Part shown: positions 3,757 through 11,568 of the stretch, in pieces
Layout: each line of letters opens with the position of its first letter
How positions within the stretch are numbered: the stretch's first letter is position 1
Assembly: GCA_017624795.1 (NCBI GenBank)
Contig: JAGAMJ010000073.1
Coordinates: 1 to 15,922 of the forward strand
Length of the DNA stretch: 15,922 bases
Source: Clostridia bacterium
GTDB taxonomy: Bacteria > Bacillota > Clostridia > Oscillospirales > CAG-272
Direction of reading: 5' to 3'
Notes under the pieces: model-generated
Told to the model about the DNA's origin: nothing
The model's database searches: none
What the model saw: the letters and a program-made list of their open reading frames with translations, nothing else
Translations under genes and position numbers: made by a program

Positions 3757-6468
3757 ATGAAAAAATTAGCAGCAGCAATTCTGATGGCAGCACTTCTGCT
3801 CTCCGCAGCGCTCGGACTGGGCATTCTGTCCACAAGCGCCGCAACGGAGGGCGCCCCCTGCACCGTGGAGAACTGCACGGGCAGCTATGAAAACGGCTTT
3901 TGCTCGGCAGACGGCACCCACTACGAGGCGGCGACCTTAAACGACAACGGCACCGAGGCGCACCTCGCCGACGATTATTACGAGATCGGCAACGCGGGCC
4001 AGCTTTACTGGTTTGCGGATAAGGTCAACAATGAAAGTGAAAGCTTTGTCACCGCCAACGCGAGGCTGACGGCGGATATCACGATCAACAGCAACGTTCT
4101 GCGGGAGGACGGCACCCCGGATCCGGACGGCAGCTTTCTTGTATGGACACCGATCGGCATAACATCATCTTATGCAGGCACCTTCGACGGCGCGGGCAAG
4201 ACCGTCAGCGGCATCTATGTCGATGCCGTGAATGAATATTACGGTCTGATCGGCTTCAACGAGGGCGTGATCAAAAACGTAGGCGTGATCGATTCTTACG
4301 TGAAAGGCAACTATTTCATCGGCGGTGTGGCAGGAGCAAATAACGGCTTGATCAAGAACTGCTATTACGTCGGTACCGTCAACGGCACAAGCTATGTCGG
4401 CGGCGTGGTGGGAAAAAGCGACGGTGACATCATAGATTGCTATCATGACGGTATCGTCAACGGTGCAGACTACAACGTCGGCGGCGTGGCGGGAGAAACC
4501 TTCGGCGACATTACGGGCTGCTATCACAGCGGCACCGTCAGCGGCGCAGACTATGTCGGCGGCGTGGTCGGCTATGGCTGCGGTGATATCGTAAATTGCC
4601 ATAATACCGGCACAGTCAGCGGCAGCTCCTATGTCGGCGGCGTGGCGGGAAGCAACAGCTATGCTATCAGGGACAGCTATAATACCGGTGACGTCAGTCT
4701 CAACGGCAATTACTGTGTGGGCGGCGTGGCAGGCGAGAGCTATGGCAGCATTACGAATTGCTATAACACCGGTAACATCAGCACTAACGTTAGCAGCAGC
4801 TATGTGGGCGGCCTGGCGGGCTATGCTTACAACAAAATAAAAGGCAGCTATAACACCGGTGACGTCAGCGGTAGTGAAGGCAGCTATGTGGGCGGCCTGG
4901 TGGGCTATAACAACTACAGCATTGAGGACAGCCGCAATGTGGGCAGCGTAAGCAACGGATTCTACGTTGGCGGCCTGGTGGGCGACTGCTACGGTGACAT
5001 CCTGAACAGCCACAACACCGGTGACGTCACCGGCGGTGAGATCGGTTACTATATCGGCGGCTTGGCGGGATATGCCTACGGTGACATAAAGGGCAGCTAT
5101 AACACCGGCAAGGTGAGCGGCAGCGTGAATGACTACACGGGCGGTCTGGTCGGCTATGGCTACGGTAGACTTGAAGACAGCCATAACACCGGCACCGTGA
5201 GCGGCAGCATGCATAGCAACACGGGGGGCCTTGCAGGCGAGAACTCGGGCAGCATCACCAATTGCTATAACACCGGTGACGTCAGCACCAATGTCAGCGA
5301 CGGCAGCTCGACCAACTATGTGGGCGGCCTGGTCGGCATGGCCAGCAGCGACATCACGGGCTGCCACAATACGGGAAATGTGAGCGGCGGATCCTTCGTT
5401 GGCGGCTTGACAGGTGAAAGCCACGGTACCATACGGGATAGCTATAACAGCGGCGACGTCAGCGGCAGTGAGAACGGTTACTATATCGGCGGCTTGTCGG
5501 GAAGGAGTAGCGGCAAGATAAAAGCCTGCTATAACAGCGGCGACGTCAGCGGCTATGGCTATGTCGGCGGCTTGGTAGGCTACAACGGCCATCCCATAAA
5601 AGCCTGCTATAACACCGGCAGCGTCAGCGGCGGAGAGCAAAGCTACGTTGGCGGCTTGACGGGTATAAACGAGGATAGCGTGCAAAACTGCTACAGCATC
5701 GGCACCGTCAGCGGTAAAGAAAGCGGCTTCGTCGGCGCCGTGTCGGGTGGAGCCGGCGGCACCTTCAAGAGCACCTATTACCTTATGGGTGTAGCGAGAA
5801 CCGGCATCGGCGAGGACAGCGAGGCGATCGTCTTCGGTATGCCCGAGGAGGCCTTCCGGAACGGTACGGTCGCGTGGCTGCTGAACGAGGCTGCCGGCCT
5901 TGACGTCTTCGGGCAGACCCTTTCGGGCGAGCAGGCGGATGCCTCCCCCGTGATCCTTACCGATAGCAACAGAATTTACTTTGGATATACCACCTGTGAC
6001 GCGGCACAGACGGCACCCGTTTTTTCCAACGTCAGCACCGCCACAGCGGAAAAGCCCGCCCATACGATGGCGGTGGCGACCTGCACCGCACCCTCGACCT
6101 GCACGGCTTGCGGTCATACCGAGGGCGGGGCGCTCGGGCACAGCTACGACAACGCTTGCGACGCGAGCTGCAACGTCTGCAACGAGGCAAGAACCCCCTC
6201 CGCGCACGTTTTTGACAACGATTGCGACATCACCTGCAACGTCTGCGGCGCAGAGCGCACCGTTGGTGAGCATTTTGACGGCGACGGCAATTCCCTTTGC
6301 GACGCTTGCGCCGCGGAGCTGCCCCGAGAGGGGCTTTCGGGCGGTGCTATCGCAGGCATCGTAGTTGGCTCTACCACAGTGGCAGGACTTGGCGTCTTTG
6401 CGCTTATTTGGTTCGTGATCAAAAAACGCAAGTGGAGCGATCTTGTGAGCATCTTTAAGAAAAAATAA
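3757..6468 (+). CDS. secreted, membrane-anchored GLUG-repeat surface protein
   Basis: A 903-residue protein that starts with a lipid-exporting-type signal sequence (MKKLAAAILMAALLLSAALG, cleavage likely near STSA-ATEG). GTGAGGAG precedes ATG 3757 by seven bases. Residues about 30-155 form an N-terminal region with CTVENC and a beta-rich stretch (AGTFDGAGKTVSGIYV). From about residue 158 to 670 run some 18-19 modules of about 26-30 residues of the GLUG type: YVGG(V/L)(A/V)G, a polar turn, xI(x)(N/D/G)(C/S)(Y/H)NTG(D/T)VSG. These should stack as a beta-helix or solenoid. Residues about 775-855 contain repeated CxxC-like units (CTACGH, CDASCNVC, CDITCNVC, CDAC). A hydrophobic segment near 862-887 is followed by KKRKW and a lysine-rich end, so the protein is anchored in the membrane with its bulk outside. 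Adhesion or matrix roles are typical of related proteins but not demonstrated. It follows the cysteine-rich gene by 22 bases and ends before the terminator at 6599. Confidence 0.88.
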   Translation: MKKLAAAILMAALLLSAALGLGILSTSAATEGAPCTVENCTGSYENGFCSADGTHYEAATLNDNGTEAHLADDYYEIGNAGQLYWFADKVNNESESFVTANARLTADITINSNVLREDGTPDPDGSFLVWTPIGITSSYAGTFDGAGKTVSGIYVDAVNEYYGLIGFNEGVIKNVGVIDSYVKGNYFIGGVAGANNGLIKNCYYVGTVNGTSYVGGVVGKSDGDIIDCYHDGIVNGADYNVGGVAGETFGDITGCYHSGTVSGADYVGGVVGYGCGDIVNCHNTGTVSGSSYVGGVAGSNSYAIRDSYNTGDVSLNGNYCVGGVAGESYGSITNCYNTGNISTNVSSSYVGGLAGYAYNKIKGSYNTGDVSGSEGSYVGGLVGYNNYSIEDSRNVGSVSNGFYVGGLVGDCYGDILNSHNTGDVTGGEIGYYIGGLAGYAYGDIKGSYNTGKVSGSVNDYTGGLVGYGYGRLEDSHNTGTVSGSMHSNTGGLAGENSGSITNCYNTGDVSTNVSDGSSTNYVGGLVGMASSDITGCHNTGNVSGGSFVGGLTGESHGTIRDSYNSGDVSGSENGYYIGGLSGRSSGKIKACYNSGDVSGYGYVGGLVGYNGHPIKACYNTGSVSGGEQSYVGGLTGINEDSVQNCYSIGTVSGKESGFVGAVSGGAGGTFKSTYYLMGVARTGIGEDSEAIVFGMPEEAFRNGTVAWLLNEAAGLDVFGQTLSGEQADASPVILTDSNRIYFGYTTCDAAQTAPVFSNVSTATAEKPAHTMAVATCTAPSTCTACGHTEGGALGHSYDNACDASCNVCNEARTPSAHVFDNDCDITCNVCGAERTVGEHFDGDGNSLCDACAAELPREGLSGGAIAGIVVGSTTVAGLGVFALIWFVIKKRKWSDLVSIFKKK
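4228..5770 (+). repeat. array of about 18-19 GLUG modules
   Basis: Degenerate tandem units of roughly 78-90 bp encode YVGGLVGY...NTGDVSG-type modules. Two subtypes can be seen, early units with GGVAG/GGVVG and later units with GGLAG/GGLVG. Some units share nearly identical DNA (for example the stretches coding YNTGDVSGSE and YNSGDVSG), which points to growth by internal duplication. The modules differ enough in length and sequence to exclude a CRISPR array. Confidence 0.85.
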
Positions 6469-6598
6469 AGGCAAACAACGCTTGCCGCTTGTATAGTTGT
6501 TCTTTTCCCATATTTTCCCCTTTCAGTGAGTTGTTTTGCCCATGGTTGACACCGCAAGCACACGCGGGGCGTGGAAAGGCGGAAAAATAAATTGCAAA

Positions 6599-6628
6599 AA
6601 GGGCTGACGGTTATTTCCGTCAGCCCTT
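6599..6628. terminator. bidirectional intrinsic terminator
   Basis: AAGGGCTGACGG (6599-6610) pairs perfectly with CCGTCAGCCCTT (6617-6628) around a TTATTT loop. GTTTTA follows on the plus strand, and TTTTTGC follows on the minus strand. It lies between two convergent genes (GLUG protein on plus, TSUP exporter on minus) and serves both. The preceding stretch 6469-6598 contains no recognisable gene. Confidence 0.9.
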
Positions 6629-6667
6629 GTTTTACGATTCATTCCGTCAATTTCTTGTGCGTTTATA

Positions 6668-7447
6668 TCAAAGATAATTCACCGCCAAGATCACGCCGCC
6701 GGTAACGATCATCACGATGCCGACCACGCGGTTCAGCAGCTTCGCGTCTGCCTTATTTGCGATCTTCGCGGCAATTCTTGCCCAAAACAGTGTGAACACA
6801 GCGCATAACACAAGGCAAAGGACATCGGGCATACCGTCAATGACGAAGTGGCTGATGCCGCCCGTCAGAGCCGTAAATGTCATAATAAACACGCTGGTGC
6901 CCACCGCCATATGCATCGAATAGCCGAGAAACGCGGTCAGCACGAACAGCATCATCATACCGCCACCGGCACCCACAAAGCCACAGATAAAGCCGATCAA
7001 CGTGCCGCCAACGATCGCCCTGATCAATCTGCTTTTTGGCGAAACTGCCTCCATTTGTGCCCTTGTCGTGTTGACGGGCTTCAAAAGAAAGCGTAAGCCG
7101 ATCAAGATCATGGCGATCTGCATGGTGCTGCTCATTGCCCGATCGGGCAGCAGACTTGCGACAAAGCTGCCAACGACCGTTACGGCAAGGACGCTGAGCA
7201 TCAGCGGCAAACTGTTTTTAATATCTAAATTTCCGCTTTTTTTATAGGTATAGGCGCTGACGGCGCTTGCCAGCACGTCACTGATGAGCCCAATGCCCAC
7301 CGCCGCGTAGGCAGGAATGCCCAAAAAGGTGATCAGAACGGGCCCGATCACGGCGGCGGCGCTCATACCGGCAAAGCCCGTGCCGATACCGGCACCCGCG
7401 CCGGCAAGGAAGCACACCAATATTTTGATCAAAATTTCTTCCATCAT
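6668..7447 (-). CDS. TSUP (TauE/SafE) family membrane transporter
   Basis: A 259-residue integral membrane protein with seven to eight hydrophobic segments arranged as two similar halves. Each half opens with a glycine-rich motif: GAGAGIGTGFAGMSAAAVIG near residue 16 and GFICGFVGAGGGMMML near residue 152. This is the hallmark of TSUP permeases, which move sulfite, sulfoacetate, taurine or other small organosulfur or organic anions. The substrate cannot be read from sequence. Two consecutive ATG codons occur at 7447 and 7444, and the ribosome binding site is weak (AAAGGG about 16 bases upstream), which suggests translation coupled to upstream genes. It lies 44 bases downstream of ktrA with no terminator between, so it is probably the third gene of the ktrB-ktrA transcript and ends at the terminator 6599-6628. 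Confidence 0.88.
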   Translation of the reverse strand: MMEEILIKILVCFLAGAGAGIGTGFAGMSAAAVIGPVLITFLGIPAYAAVGIGLISDVLASAVSAYTYKKSGNLDIKNSLPLMLSVLAVTVVGSFVASLLPDRAMSSTMQIAMILIGLRFLLKPVNTTRAQMEAVSPKSRLIRAIVGGTLIGFICGFVGAGGGMMMLFVLTAFLGYSMHMAVGTSVFIMTFTALTGGISHFVIDGMPDVLCLVLCAVFTLFWARIAAKIANKADAKLLNRVVGIVMIVTGGVILAVNYL

Positions 7448-7491
7448 TTGTTCTTACTACCCTTTTATTCCGGTGCGTTTATAAGCTCTAC

Positions 7492-8142
7492 TTATTTCAA
7501 TTTTCCCAGTTTTGCCGTATTTGCGATAACGATCAGCGTAGCTCCGAGATCAAGCGCCTGCTCGGGATTGATATTAACGCTGACCTTCTCGCCCTTCTTG
7601 ACGGCGACAATATTGATGCCGTATTTTTTACGGAGATTCAATTCGATCAGATTTTTGCCGCACCATTCGTCCTTTACATCGATCTCGACTATGGACACGT
7701 CACGCGACAAAGAGATCATATCAATAAAGCCGGAGCTCAAAAGATTTTTGGCAAGGCGAATGCCCGATTCTTTCTCGGGAAACAACACCTGATCCGCGCC
7801 TACACGAAGCAATATTTTTTGCTGCATCTCGTTGGCACATTTTACAATAACGCTCCGCGCGCCCGCCTCCTTGCAAAGCGTGACCGCCATCACGCTCGCT
7901 TCAAGATTGCTCGCCATACAAACGATGACGGTGTCAATATTGCCAATGTCAAGGCGAGAGATGACCTCCGCATCAGTCACATCAGCACACTTGCAAACGG
8001 GCAGATATGCCGCTGCATCATTGACGATCTTTTGGTCAATATCAACGGCGATCACCTCCATACCATTCTCTACCAGTTCTCTTGCCACGGCTGTGCCGTA
8101 TCTTCCAAGTCCAAAGACTGCGTATGTTTTCTTTGCTTTCAT
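7492..8142 (-). CDS. ktrA: potassium uptake regulatory subunit, RCK (TrkA-N/TrkA-C) protein
   Basis: A 216-residue cytoplasmic protein. Residues 1-125 are an RCK_N Rossmann domain with the nucleotide-binding GLGRYG at 11-16 and acidic AVDID at 32-36. Residues about 135-216 are an RCK_C domain. Members form octameric rings that bind ATP/ADP (N-domain) and often cyclic-di-AMP (C-domain) and gate the KtrB channel-like transporter. The length matches Bacillus KtrA of about 220 residues. AAGGAG lies six bases before ATG 8142, inside the 10-base gap after the ktrB stop codon, so translation of the two is likely coupled. Confidence 0.93.
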   Translation of the reverse strand: MKAKKTYAVFGLGRYGTAVARELVENGMEVIAVDIDQKIVNDAAAYLPVCKCADVTDAEVISRLDIGNIDTVIVCMASNLEASVMAVTLCKEAGARSVIVKCANEMQQKILLRVGADQVLFPEKESGIRLAKNLLSSGFIDMISLSRDVSIVEIDVKDEWCGKNLIELNLRKKYGINIVAVKKGEKVSVNINPEQALDLGATLIVIANTAKLGKLK

Positions 8143-8152
8143 TGTTATCTCC

Positions 8153-9514
8153 TTATCCTATACTGATGTCTTCCGTCGGCTCGGAAATGACGTTCTGACT
8201 TTCATTTTTACTGCCAAGCGCCACTGCAAGCGAGATGGGGCCGACTCTGCCGAAATACATAGTTACGATGATAATAAGCTTGCCAAACGTGTTTAGCGTT
8301 GCCGTCAGATTTCTTGAAAGACCGACGGTTGCCGTTGCGCTGACCGTTTCGTAGACCGCGTCAAGGGCAGAAGCATTACTCGTTGCCATCAAAAGTATCG
8401 TCGATGCAACGCATATTGTAAGGAATGCTACCGCCACGGCAACTGCCTTTTTCACAGATCCCTCGGAAATACAGCGGCCAAAAAGGGTCGCGTTGTTCTT
8501 GTTTCTGATAGTTGCAAATGCCGAGCAGATCAGCACGACAACGGTTACAGTCTTCATACCGCCTGCCGTTCCAACGGGTGAGCCGCCGATGAGCATCAAG
8601 ATAATAGATACGGCAGCAGAGGCGTTCGTTAGATTTTCCTGAGGGATCGTGGCAAAGCCCGCGGTTCTTGTGGTGACTGATTGGAAGAAGGACACTTGAA
8701 TTTTATCAAACAGGGACATTTCTCCGATGGTCAATGGATTAGAATATTCGAAAACAAATATGAGGATCGCACCGACGAGAATGAGTCCTGCCGTAAACGT
8801 AATTGCTATTTTGCTATGCAGTGTCAAATGCCTGAATATTTTTCGGTTCTTCGGCGAACGGCTCTTAATGACACGAAGCACGTCCCACCATACGATATAA
8901 CCGATGCCGCCGAGAATGATGAGCGCCGAGGTGACGATATTGATCAAGGGATTGGTGGCGTAATTGCAAAGACTGTTTTCCGCGATGATATCAATACCGG
9001 CATTACAGAAGGCGGAAACCGCATTGAACACCGACATCCAAACACCAACAGCACCAAACTCGGGGACGAACACGAGCATATACAGAATAGCACCTATTCC
9101 CTCGATAATAAGCGTACCGAACAGCACGTTCTTAACGAACTTGGCAAGTCCCGACATCGTATTCAGATTGAATGCATCCTGAATGAGCAAGCGGTCACCG
9201 ATGCCCATTTCCCTATTCAAGAGAAGCATCAGCCCCGACATAACGGTGATGATCCCAAGACCACCGACCTGTATCAAAAGCAATATAACGATCTGCCCGA
9301 ACACGCTCCACGTGGTCACCGTGGGAAGTGTAACAAGCCCCGTCACACAGGTGGAGGTCGTTGCCGTAAAGAGCGCATCAAGATACGGTACGGCCTCCCC
9401 TGTGGCGGAGCTGATCGGCAACGCTAAAAGCCCGCTTCCCACGAGAATGGTCACCAGGAAGCTAAGCAATATGATCTGTGTGGTTGAGAGTGCAAATTTC
9501 TTTTTTCTAACCAT
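8153..9514 (-). CDS. ktrB: TrkH/KtrB-type potassium transporter membrane subunit
   Basis: A 453-residue membrane protein with the four pore loops of the TrkH/KtrB superfamily: TSTCVTGL (53-60), SAFCNAG (167-173), TTRTAGF (281-287) and SATATVGLSR (392-401). Each contributes the glycine of the potassium filter. The intramembrane gating loop GGSPVGTAGGMKT is at 310-322. The length and the pairing with a KtrA gene identify a Ktr rather than TrkGH system, taking up potassium (often sodium dependent). The start at 9514 is preferred over the upstream ATG at 9535 because GAGGA lies seven bases before it. The leader between promoter and start contains a hairpin (9537-9572). Confidence 0.93.
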   Translation of the reverse strand: MVRKKKFALSTTQIILLSFLVTILVGSGLLALPISSATGEAVPYLDALFTATTSTCVTGLVTLPTVTTWSVFGQIVILLLIQVGGLGIITVMSGLMLLLNREMGIGDRLLIQDAFNLNTMSGLAKFVKNVLFGTLIIEGIGAILYMLVFVPEFGAVGVWMSVFNAVSAFCNAGIDIIAENSLCNYATNPLINIVTSALIILGGIGYIVWWDVLRVIKSRSPKNRKIFRHLTLHSKIAITFTAGLILVGAILIFVFEYSNPLTIGEMSLFDKIQVSFFQSVTTRTAGFATIPQENLTNASAAVSIILMLIGGSPVGTAGGMKTVTVVVLICSAFATIRNKNNATLFGRCISEGSVKKAVAVAVAFLTICVASTILLMATSNASALDAVYETVSATATVGLSRNLTATLNTFGKLIIIVTMYFGRVGPISLAVALGSKNESQNVISEPTEDISIG

Positions 9515-9536
9515 AAAAGTTTCCTCAAAAAGCATC

Positions 9537-9572
9537 GAGGAACCAACGTCCTCTGCAGTCAGCTGGTTCCTC
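9537..9572 (-). promoter_or_regulatory. hairpin in the ktrB leader, possible attenuator
   Basis: GAGGAACCA (minus strand, 9572-9564) pairs with TGGTTCCTC (9545-9537), a 9-bp stem with an 18-base loop. It is followed on the minus strand by GATGCTTTTTG and then the ktrB ribosome binding site. Stem plus T-run directly before the start codon resembles a transcription attenuator. The 5' arm also carries GAGGA like the true ribosome binding site. The leader is too short to be a ydaO-type cyclic-di-AMP riboswitch. Confidence 0.45.
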
Positions 9573-9585
9573 TAATTACGATATT

Positions 9586-9614
9586 ATATTATCACATTTT
9601 TTCCTTTATGTCAA
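9586..9614 (-). promoter_or_regulatory. promoter of the ktrB-ktrA operon
   Basis: On the minus strand TTGACA (9614-9609), a 17-base spacer and TAATAT (9591-9586) give a near-consensus vegetative promoter, about 70-90 bases upstream of the ktrB start. Confidence 0.75.
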
Positions 9615-9626
9615 TACATTTTTTAC

Positions 9627-9656
9627 CGTGCAGTATCATCGTGCACGATTTTTTTT
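9627..9656 (+). terminator. plus-oriented hairpin with T8 tract behind the CoA-disulfide reductase gene
   Basis: CGTGCA (9627-9632) pairs with TGCACG (9642-9647) and is followed by A and eight T on the plus strand. The preceding gene runs on the minus strand, where the T-tract becomes an A-tract in front of the stem. The element might therefore stop antisense transcription into that gene, or be a weak two-way terminator (the minus-strand exit is GTAAAAAATG). Confidence 0.4.
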
Positions 9657-9661
9657 ACTAT

Positions 9662-11356
9662 TTATGGCTCATCCATTCCGCAAGGGGTTGCGCGATCGGC
9701 AAAAGCGCGATCCTGCATCACGGTGGCATAGAAGCGATAGCCTCCCGAAAAATTGTAGGCGATATAGCCGTTTCCTTCTAAAATACGGGTCGCGATATAG
9801 CTGCGCAAGCCACTTTGGCAAATCACATAGACGGGCTTGCCATACGGCACCTCGTTCAGGCGCTCACGCAGCTCATCCACAGGGATATTAACAAAGCCAT
9901 CAATGTGGCCCATCATGTACTCGCGACGGGTGCGGGTATCCAGCAAAGTCACGTCAGTGCGCTGCAAAAGTTCGAAAATTTCATCTACGTGCCACTGTTT
10001 TAGCGTACCGTTCTTGATATTATCGATCATAAAACCCGCCATGTTGACGGGGTCCTTTGCCGAGGAGTAGGGCGGCGCGTAGGCAAGATCCAAATCCTTC
10101 AATTCAGTTGCCTTCACCCCCGCGTGAATGGCGGTGGCTAGCACGTCAATGCGCTTATCCACGCCCTCACGCCCCACGATCTGCGCGCCAAGCAGGCGAT
10201 AGGTCTCCTTTTCAAAGATCACCTTCATCGTCATCACGCTGCCGCCCGGGTAATAGCCCGCGTGGCTCATGGGCGACAAAATGACCTTATCCACCGAAAA
10301 CTCACACCGTTTGGCGGCATTTTCACTCAGGCCCGTGGTGGCGGCGGTCAGGTCGAAGATCTTGATGATCGAGCTGCCCTGTGAGCCGTGATAGCGGCTG
10401 TCAGCGCCGCATATGTTATCCGCAGCAATGCGCCCTTGCTTATTGGCAGGGCCCGCAAGTGTAATGAGGGCATCCTCGCCCGATACGGCGTGCTTGATCT
10501 GTACGGCATCACCCACGGCATAAATATCGGGCACGGAGGTTTCCATTTTATCGTTTACAAGAATGCTTTCCTTGATTCCAAGGGCAATCCCCGCTTCTTT
10601 TGCAAGTGCGGTATCGGGGGTAACACCAAGAGCAAGGATCGCCATATCGGTGCGGAGCACTTCACCGCAATCGAGCTGAACGGCAACAGCATCGTCAGCT
10701 TCACCAAAGCCCGTGACACTTCTGCCAAGCAAGAGCTTGACACCGTGTCGGCGCAGCTCCGCATGAACGAACGCCGCCATATCGGCATCAAATGGAGTGA
10801 GTAATTGCTTCTGACGTTGTACAACGGTCACGTCAAGCCCCAGCTCGCAAAGGTTCTCGGCAAGCTCCACACCGATAAACCCGCCGCCTGCCAGAACGAC
10901 AGAACGCGGACGGTGCACTTTGATATAATTTTTGATGCGTAACGTATCCTCTACGGTACGAAGCGTGAATAGCTTTTCACTGTCAACTCCCTGTACCTGC
11001 GGCACAATTGCTTTTGCGCCGGGCGCAAGAAGCAATTTGTCGTATTTTTCCTCAAAACTCGTACCGTTTGGCAGCTTTTTGACCGTAACGGTCTTGCGTT
11101 CGGGATGGATCGCCACGACCTCGTGCCGAGTTTTCACCACTACGCGGAAACGGGAAAAGAAGCTTTCCGGGGTCTGAAGCGTCAGCTCCTCCTCATCCGC
11201 GATCACGTCGCCGATATAATACGGCAAGCCGCAGTTGGCATAGGATATATAGCCGGAGCGCTCAAATACCACGATCTCGGCTTGCTCATCAAGTCTGCGT
11301 ATCCGCGCCGCAGCGGTGGCACCGCCTGCCACACCTCCTACAATGACAACCTTCAT
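9662..11356 (-). CDS. CoA-disulfide reductase with C-terminal rhodanese domain (CoADR-RHD)
   Basis: A 564-residue cytoplasmic flavoprotein. The FAD-binding Rossmann motif VGGVAGG is at 6-12, the redox cysteine Cys42 in SYANCGLPYYIG, the NAD(P)H-binding GGGFIGVELAE at 157-167, the second FAD motif YAVGDAV at 279-285, and the dimerisation domain with YAPPYSSAKDPVN near 426-438. Residues about 455-550 are a rhodanese domain with the active-site loop CQSGLRS (Cys513). The single-cysteine flavin domain is that of CoA-disulfide, NADH oxidase or polysulfide reductases; the rhodanese fusion favours CoA-disulfide or CoA-persulfide/polysulfide reduction. AAGGAG seven bases before ATG 11356 sets the start. 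It appears monocistronic, with its own promoter at 11386. The exact substrate is uncertain, the fold and cofactors are not. Confidence 0.92.
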   Translation of the reverse strand: MKVVIVGGVAGGATAAARIRRLDEQAEIVVFERSGYISYANCGLPYYIGDVIADEEELTLQTPESFFSRFRVVVKTRHEVVAIHPERKTVTVKKLPNGTSFEEKYDKLLLAPGAKAIVPQVQGVDSEKLFTLRTVEDTLRIKNYIKVHRPRSVVLAGGGFIGVELAENLCELGLDVTVVQRQKQLLTPFDADMAAFVHAELRRHGVKLLLGRSVTGFGEADDAVAVQLDCGEVLRTDMAILALGVTPDTALAKEAGIALGIKESILVNDKMETSVPDIYAVGDAVQIKHAVSGEDALITLAGPANKQGRIAADNICGADSRYHGSQGSSIIKIFDLTAATTGLSENAAKRCEFSVDKVILSPMSHAGYYPGGSVMTMKVIFEKETYRLLGAQIVGREGVDKRIDVLATAIHAGVKATELKDLDLAYAPPYSSAKDPVNMAGFMIDNIKNGTLKQWHVDEIFELLQRTDVTLLDTRTRREYMMGHIDGFVNIPVDELRERLNEVPYGKPVYVICQSGLRSYIATRILEGNGYIAYNFSGGYRFYATVMQDRAFADRATPCGMDEP

Positions 11357-11385
11357 TTAGAAACTCCTTTCCTATTGTTATCTCT

Positions 11386-11414
11386 ATTATACACGATTTT
11401 GACAGATTTGAAAA
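11386..11414 (-). promoter_or_regulatory. promoter of the CoA-disulfide reductase gene
   Basis: On the minus strand TATAAT (11391-11386) is preceded at 17 bases by TTTTCA (11414-11409), a weaker -35 box, about 30 bases upstream of the start codon. Confidence 0.6.
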
Positions 11415-11506
11415 GAGCTTTTTCCTGTCGAAAAAATATGATCTATATATTGCTCAACAGCAAGGAGATTTTCATAGAAGAAATCTTATAAAAATGTTCT
11501 TTCGTA

Positions 11507-11535
11507 TTGAAAAACGGAAAGTGATTTGCTATAAT
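11507..11535 (+). promoter_or_regulatory. promoter of the alpha/beta hydrolase gene
   Basis: TTGAAA at 11507-11512 and TATAAT at 11530-11535 with a 17-base spacer, about 34 bases before the start codon. The region 11399-11506 before it is AT-rich and has no gene. Confidence 0.8.
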
Positions 11536-11568
11536 AGAAGCAGGTAACGATTATGCGAGGGGTAGTAG

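Noticed and set aside
4228..5770. Regular repeats as a CRISPR array
   Set aside because: Units are degenerate, vary in length, keep one reading frame and encode GLUG modules; there are no constant repeats with unique spacers.
4165..6474. 769-residue minus-strand open frame opposite the GLUG gene
   Set aside because: It is a shadow of the repetitive plus-strand gene: it is alanine, valine and isoleucine rich with repeating AADIA patterns, has no ribosome binding site or family, while the plus strand has a signal peptide, GLUG modules and an anchor.
8681..9427. 248-residue plus-strand frame opposite ktrB
   Set aside because: It is hydrophilic, of low plausibility and antisense to the four conserved pore motifs of KtrB.
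9515..9614. ydaO-type cyclic-di-AMP riboswitch before ktrB
   Set aside because: The leader is under 100 bases with one simple stem, far smaller than that riboswitch class.
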